Shown piece by piece: positions 32,274-35,224 of a stretch of DNA of 35,224 bases. The stretch covers positions 1-35,224 of the forward strand of contig CALKXE010000187.1 of the NCBI GenBank assembly GCA_938003955.1. The letters run 5' to 3'. A program made the position numbers and the translations under genes. Under the pieces are notes generated by a model. That model saw nothing but the letters and a program-made list of their open reading frames with translations, was not told the origin of the DNA and did no database searches. This DNA is from an uncultured Saprospiraceae bacterium. GTDB taxonomy: Bacteria > Bacteroidota > Bacteroidia > Chitinophagales > Saprospiraceae. How positions within the stretch are numbered: the stretch's first letter is position 1; every line of letters starts with the position of its first letter.

Positions 32274-32846
32274 CTATTTCAAAGACCGAATTCTACTTAG
32301 CGTCTCTCTACTTATTCCTAAGAAAGAAGCAATATCGGTAAGTGATACTTTCTGCAATACCTCTGGAGCCCGCTCAATTAAAGCATAGTATCGTTCCTTG
32401 CTTGACATGAACTGTAATAGATAGAGTCGCTCTTCTAGAAAAGTCGCATGTTCGGTTATCAATTCAGTCATAAAGTGGCTTGCAGATAAGTTAGATTCCG
32501 CCAGATTTTTAATCGATTTAGTTTCAAATTGAACAAATGCAGAATCCTCTAAAAGTTCAATTGTTTCACTGGAAGGTTTATCTCCTGCAATAGTAGTTAG
32601 TGTAGCTACTATATGGTTTTCGAATGCGAACCAAGAACAAATCTGTTTTGATTCTTTCAAGTAATACGTCTTAACGCTACCCCTTAAAATGAGATAAAAA
32701 TAACGATGCCTTTCTCCCGCTCTTATCAGCTCTGTCCCCTTAGCTAGCTCGATGTAATTAGCAGAACTCAGAATATGCTGAAGAGCAACATTCTCTATAT
32801 GAGGAAAAATTGATTTTACTAATTCTTTGATTTCAGTCTTATTCAT
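32274..32846 (-). CDS. Crp/Fnr-family transcriptional regulator
   Basis: A 190-residue regulator. Residues about 10-115 form the cyclic-nucleotide-binding-like beta barrel (ELAKGTELIRAGE, YFYLILRGSVKTYYL). The Gly-Glu and Arg-Ser residues that bind cAMP phosphate in CRP are not evident, and there is no N-terminal Cys cluster as in FNR, so the effector is unknown and probably not cAMP. Residues about 118-145 are the dimer helix. The C-terminal winged HTH has VSLTDIASFLGISRETLSRI (167-186); its recognition helix SRETLSR equals the CRP RE-x3-R pattern at the same residue numbers (180, 181, 185). A perfect CRP-type site lies four bases beyond its stop. It follows the serine hydrolase gene by 69 bases. 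Confidence 0.9.
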   Translation of the reverse strand: MNKTEIKELVKSIFPHIENVALQHILSSANYIELAKGTELIRAGERHRYFYLILRGSVKTYYLKESKQICSWFAFENHIVATLTTIAGDKPSSETIELLEDSAFVQFETKSIKNLAESNLSASHFMTELITEHATFLEERLYLLQFMSSKERYYALIERAPEVLQKVSLTDIASFLGISRETLSRIRSLK

Positions 32847-32905
32847 TGTCTAAAATTTGGCTATTGCGGTTCGGTGATATGGAGCGGACGCAGCGATAGC
32901 AAGTC

Positions 32906-32918
32906 TGATATCATATCA
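32906..32918. repeat. Odd palindrome between hydrolase and regulator genes
   Basis: TGATAT-C-ATATCA is a perfect palindrome of 6-base arms around one base, overlapping the serine hydrolase stop codon. Part of its right half (CATATCAC, 32912-32919) also pairs with GTGATATG at 32874-32881. It sits 60-72 bases before the regulator's ATG and could be an operator for autoregulation. Evidence is sequence symmetry only. Confidence 0.35.
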
Positions 32919-33959
32919 CTTGTTATGAGTTTTTTTGTTTCTCACCATTTTCACAATACGATTATATACAATTTCCGATAAGTTCCAAGTGTATCCACCA
33001 CTTGTATTTACAAATTGAATAACAACCGCATCAATATCTTTGTGATACTTGGCAATACTAGAGTACCCTGGCAATAATCCTGTATGTTCATATACATAAA
33101 TAGATGAGTAGATTTCCTGTTCACCTTCATTAAAAACTGAACCTTGGTTTAATGCCCGCAAGAATATTCCCGCATCCTCAGCTGTAGACAACATTGAGCC
33201 GGCAGGGTTTATAAAATCATTATACTTAATGTCATCACCATAATCTACATAATACCCACTCATAACATCATCTAAGTCTACTTCACTTAGCAAACTGTAA
33301 GTATTGTTCAGCTCAAGTGGCATTAAAATTTCCTTCTTGATATATTGGTGATGGCTATATTCCAATGTTTTATCAAGTATTTCACCTATCAACAAATAAT
33401 TTGTATTTGAATAACTATATTTTTTATCCGGCTCAAAGTCTGCAGCCTTATCCAGTACCAACTCAAGTGTTTCTCTATTGCCTCTCGATATGTCTTCCCA
33501 ATAGCCTGGGGTATCGGTAAAATTAGGAATACCACTCCGGTGTTGCACCATCAATCTCAAAGTGATTTTATCTGCATTAGCAATCCTTCCTTCCAATTCC
33601 GGTAAGTAATCAGCGAGCGTTTTATCCAGCGACAACCGATTTTCTTTAACTAATTTGGCGGTAGCAACAGCAACATATAACTTGCTAACACTGCCAAGTT
33701 TGAATAAGGCTTTCGGGTCAGCGGGTATTTTATTCTCTCGGTTATGCCAGCCCGCTGTGTATAACTCAGGAGGCCTCCCAGTTTGGTCCACATAAACAAT
33801 CATCCCATCAAATCCATGATCAATACCTTCATCTAATTGCTCTTGAATGGTCTCTGTTAGAGGAAAAACCCAAGCCTTTACTAAAATCCATGGCACGAGC
33901 CACAATGAAAATATGCTTGCAATAATAAGTACTATTCTGAGTATCCGTTTCTTTATCAT
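32916..33959 (-). CDS. Serine hydrolase of the class C beta-lactamase family
   Basis: A 347-residue membrane-anchored or exported hydrolase. Residues about 7-30 are a hydrophobic signal-anchor without a lipobox. Catalytic motifs of the penicillin-binding/beta-lactamase fold are present: SVSK (Ser90 to Lys93, the S-x-x-K motif), YSN (183-185) and HTG in YEHTGLLPGYSS in the last quarter. The phrases LVKENRLSLDKTLADYLPEL and MVQHRSGIPNF are typical of the beta-lactamase-like esterase/peptidase branch (PF00144). Members cleave D-amino-acid peptides, esters or beta-lactams; the substrate cannot be deduced. It is upstream of the Crp/Fnr regulator on the same strand, with a 69-base gap, so co-transcription is possible. 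Confidence 0.9.
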   Translation of the reverse strand: MIKKRILRIVLIIASIFSLWLVPWILVKAWVFPLTETIQEQLDEGIDHGFDGMIVYVDQTGRPPELYTAGWHNRENKIPADPKALFKLGSVSKLYVAVATAKLVKENRLSLDKTLADYLPELEGRIANADKITLRLMVQHRSGIPNFTDTPGYWEDISRGNRETLELVLDKAADFEPDKKYSYSNTNYLLIGEILDKTLEYSHHQYIKKEILMPLELNNTYSLLSEVDLDDVMSGYYVDYGDDIKYNDFINPAGSMLSTAEDAGIFLRALNQGSVFNEGEQEIYSSIYVYEHTGLLPGYSSIAKYHKDIDAVVIQFVNTSGGYTWNLSEIVYNRIVKMVRNKKTHNK

Positions 33960-34305
33960 ATAATTTCGAGCAAGCTCTTTTTTTTAATTGCTCATAACTC
34001 CTAAATTCACAGAATTCAACACAAGTTCCAACTATTACACATATAGATCCACTCCTAAAGCATTAAATTAAATCCAATTAAAACAGAACCATAAATCTAA
34101 ATTTAGCGCATAAAACGTCTATCTACAGAAAATATAAAGACATAATTGGTTATCAGTACAAGAGTGATCTATTAACAATGGCAAGTTACTAAAATCTTTG
34201 AGACACAATACTATTTATCAATTTATGGAATATAGATTGTAGCTTTTCGAGGCTAAGTATTTATTACTTGAATCCACCTTTGTCTAAAATATACTTGGTT
34301 ACATT
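33960..34305. other. Intergenic region without a recognised feature
   Basis: AT-rich sequence between the serine hydrolase start (both it and the toxin remnant are on the minus strand) and the toxin remnant. No frame looks coding and no strong inverted repeat was found. The hydrolase promoter should be here, but no clear TAnnTTTG box was identified. Confidence 0.5.
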
Positions 34306-34560
34306 TTACTTATCTAATAAATACTTGATATAGCTTGGATCTCTTTTCATATCACATATAGACAGGACTTCAATTTCATTATCTGTAAATCGATAGTAGA
34401 TAAAATAATCTCTTACGACCCTATAATATACCATCTTATACTTAGCCTTTTTCCAGACTCTGGATACGTACTAATCTGCTTGAGACAATCTTGAACAAGC
34501 CTGTTTCCCAATATGTCAATATTCCCTCTAAAAGCTCAAGTGCTTCAGGTGTTCAAATTA
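34306..34560 (-). pseudogene. Decayed RelE/ParE-type toxin gene
   Basis: Translating the minus strand gives three pieces of one ParE/RelE-like toxin in different frames: TPEALELLEGILTYWE, then NRLVQDCLKQISTYPESGKR, then YKMVYYRVVRDYFIYYR leading to EIEVLSICDMKRDPSYIKY and a TAA at 34306. The order and motifs (YPESGKR, YYR core, RDP end) fit the family, but at least two frameshifts and loss of the start codon break it. It directly follows the antitoxin remnant, as in type II toxin-antitoxin operons. Sequencing errors could mimic this but several would be needed. Confidence 0.7.
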
Positions 34561-34714
34561 TTTGCCTGCCCATTGTTGAACTCTTTTCATTACTTCTTCA
34601 TTTGAAATTGTTTGCCCAGATTTGATTTGAGTAATTCCAATGTCGATGCTTCTTTTATGAGATTCAGGTATCTCTAAAGAGTCAGCTGATGTTTCAAATT
34701 ATAATTGGTGCCAT
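34558..34714 (-). pseudogene. Antitoxin remnant paired with the decayed toxin
   Basis: The minus strand encodes SLEIPESHKRSIDIGITQ, IKSGQTISNEEVMKRVQQWA and a TAA at 34558-34560, typical of the short antitoxins that precede RelE/ParE toxins in Bacteroidota. No start codon occurs in this frame after an upstream in-frame stop. An ATG at 34712-34714 opens a different frame (MAPIII) that would join it with a single-base shift. So the gene looks frameshifted near its 5' end. It would be the first gene of the pair. Confidence 0.6.
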
Positions 34715-34776
34715 CCCGTTACTTTTACATCCGTCAAGCATTTTTTAGAAAATGAATTTTGCCAAATTTCATAGTC

Positions 34777-34809
34777 GCATATATTGTTTTACACTAAAAC
34801 AATATATGC
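34777..34809. repeat. Perfect 15-bp inverted repeat with 3-base loop
   Basis: Arms GCATATATTGTTTTA (34777-34791) and TAAAACAATATATGC (34795-34809) are exact reverse complements around CAC. The plus strand continues TTTTGTT. It lies 63-95 bases upstream of the antitoxin remnant's ATG and 77 bases upstream of the plus-strand gene at 34886. It may be the autoregulatory operator of the old toxin-antitoxin pair or a stem-loop acting on the plus strand. Confidence 0.55.
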
Positions 34810-34885
34810 TTTTGTTATCCACCTTTATTACATTTCGATAACCAATTCCAGTTTTGACTGTTCACTATATCAAACAGCTAAACAC

Positions 34886-35224
34886 ATGACTCGAGAAGAA
34901 TCACTACTCCATATAAGACCGAAAGTAGAAACCCAAATCAACTATGAGATCTCACCAAGTGAAGCATTTCAGAATGATACGCTTCGTCCAATCCTTAAGC
35001 TGCAGAATGATCTTTTTGTGCATCTTTTCAGGACCAACAAAGCCATTATCAAGATCGATTTTGAGAAAAAAGATGTCATTGGCAAAAAGAAAATCATTAC
35101 CGATCTTTTGAAAAATGATATTAAGCTAAAAGATCAGATTGAAGCAAGTGCTTTCTCTTTGATGACTTTGATAGAATTGGAATTCTATTTTGAAAATAGA
35201 TCGGAGATGAAGCGTAGAATTAAT
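34886..35224 (+). CDS. Conserved hypothetical protein, 3' end cut by the window edge
   Basis: An ATG at 34886 opens a frame of 113 codons that runs off the right edge without a stop. The product is soluble, charged and helical: FQNDTLRPILKLQNDLFVHL (31-50) is its most distinctive phrase, followed by Lys-rich segments (KKDVIGKKKIITDLLKNDIK). I recall a Bacteroidota family of about 150 residues with a similar NETLRPILKLQN phrase, sometimes loosely labelled glyoxalase, but I see no glyoxalase metal site here and make no functional claim. About 40 C-terminal residues are probably missing. The 15-bp inverted repeat lies in its upstream region. Confidence 0.75.
   Translation, partial: MTREESLLHIRPKVETQINYEISPSEAFQNDTLRPILKLQNDLFVHLFRTNKAIIKIDFEKKDVIGKKKIITDLLKNDIKLKDQIEASAFSLMTLIELEFYFENRSEMKRRIN

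Noticed and set aside
32274-32846. FNR-type oxygen sensor
   Set aside because: Only one Cys is visible (residue 70) and there is no N-terminal Cys cluster for an iron-sulfur centre.

Overview
The window looks like chromosomal DNA of a Bacteroidota bacterium. Evidence seen: AT-rich sequence; four secreted proteins ending in a type IX secretion (T9SS) sorting domain with an FPNP/YPNP/SPNP entry motif; many short lipoproteins; weak or absent Shine-Dalgarno sequences; and a few TAnnTTTG-type -7 boxes. The protein styles (PKD domains, DUF1080, sulfatase, Gfo/Idh/MocA with a Tat signal) fit a marine or particle-associated member such as the Saprospiria, but the order is an inference. No rRNA, tRNA, CRISPR array, IS element or prophage was seen.

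Layout. Positions 1-583 hold no convincing gene. Positions 584-5928 (minus) encode a secreted peptidoglycan amidase, then, in transcription order, two DUF1080 lipoproteins, an ankyrin-like lipoprotein and a Tat-exported Gfo/Idh/MocA oxidoreductase, a set resembling 3-keto-glycoside chemistry. Positions 6219-10133 (plus) encode a 1304-residue T9SS surface protein with PKD domains, two cupredoxin-like domains without copper ligands and eight copies of a Cys-bounded module.

Positions 20853 down to 10142 (minus) are the centre of interest. Twelve tightly packed genes (overlaps of 1-4 bases or gaps of 0-9), plus a possible 13th small ORF, form one apparent operon. It opens with GTP cyclohydrolase II, a RibD-type reductase without its deaminase domain, an MDR-type dehydrogenase and a PTPS/QueD-fold protein lacking the usual catalytic residues. 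It continues with a CDP-alcohol phosphatidyltransferase, a GT4 glycosyltransferase, three methyltransferases, a PAPS sulfotransferase, a Wzx-type flippase and an LtaS/MdoB-type phosphotransferase. The simplest reading is that a GTP-derived pyrimidine or pterin-like unit is built, joined to a phospho-alcohol or sugar, methylated, sulfated and moved across the inner membrane. I know of no characterised pathway with this full set; this is the best candidate for an undescribed system.

Positions 21468-30522 carry a sulfatase lipoprotein, a beta-helix T9SS protein, a plus-strand pair (type-23 toxin-like secreted protein plus small lipoprotein), a Kazal-domain T9SS protein and purE-purK. Positions 30749-33959 (minus) carry a serine hydrolase, a Crp/Fnr regulator and a PKD-amine-oxidase lipoprotein. 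A perfect TGTGA-N6-TCACA site lies between the last two, and the regulator's recognition helix matches that of E. coli CRP. The right end holds a decayed toxin-antitoxin pair, a 15-bp perfect inverted repeat and the start of a conserved hypothetical gene cut by the window edge.
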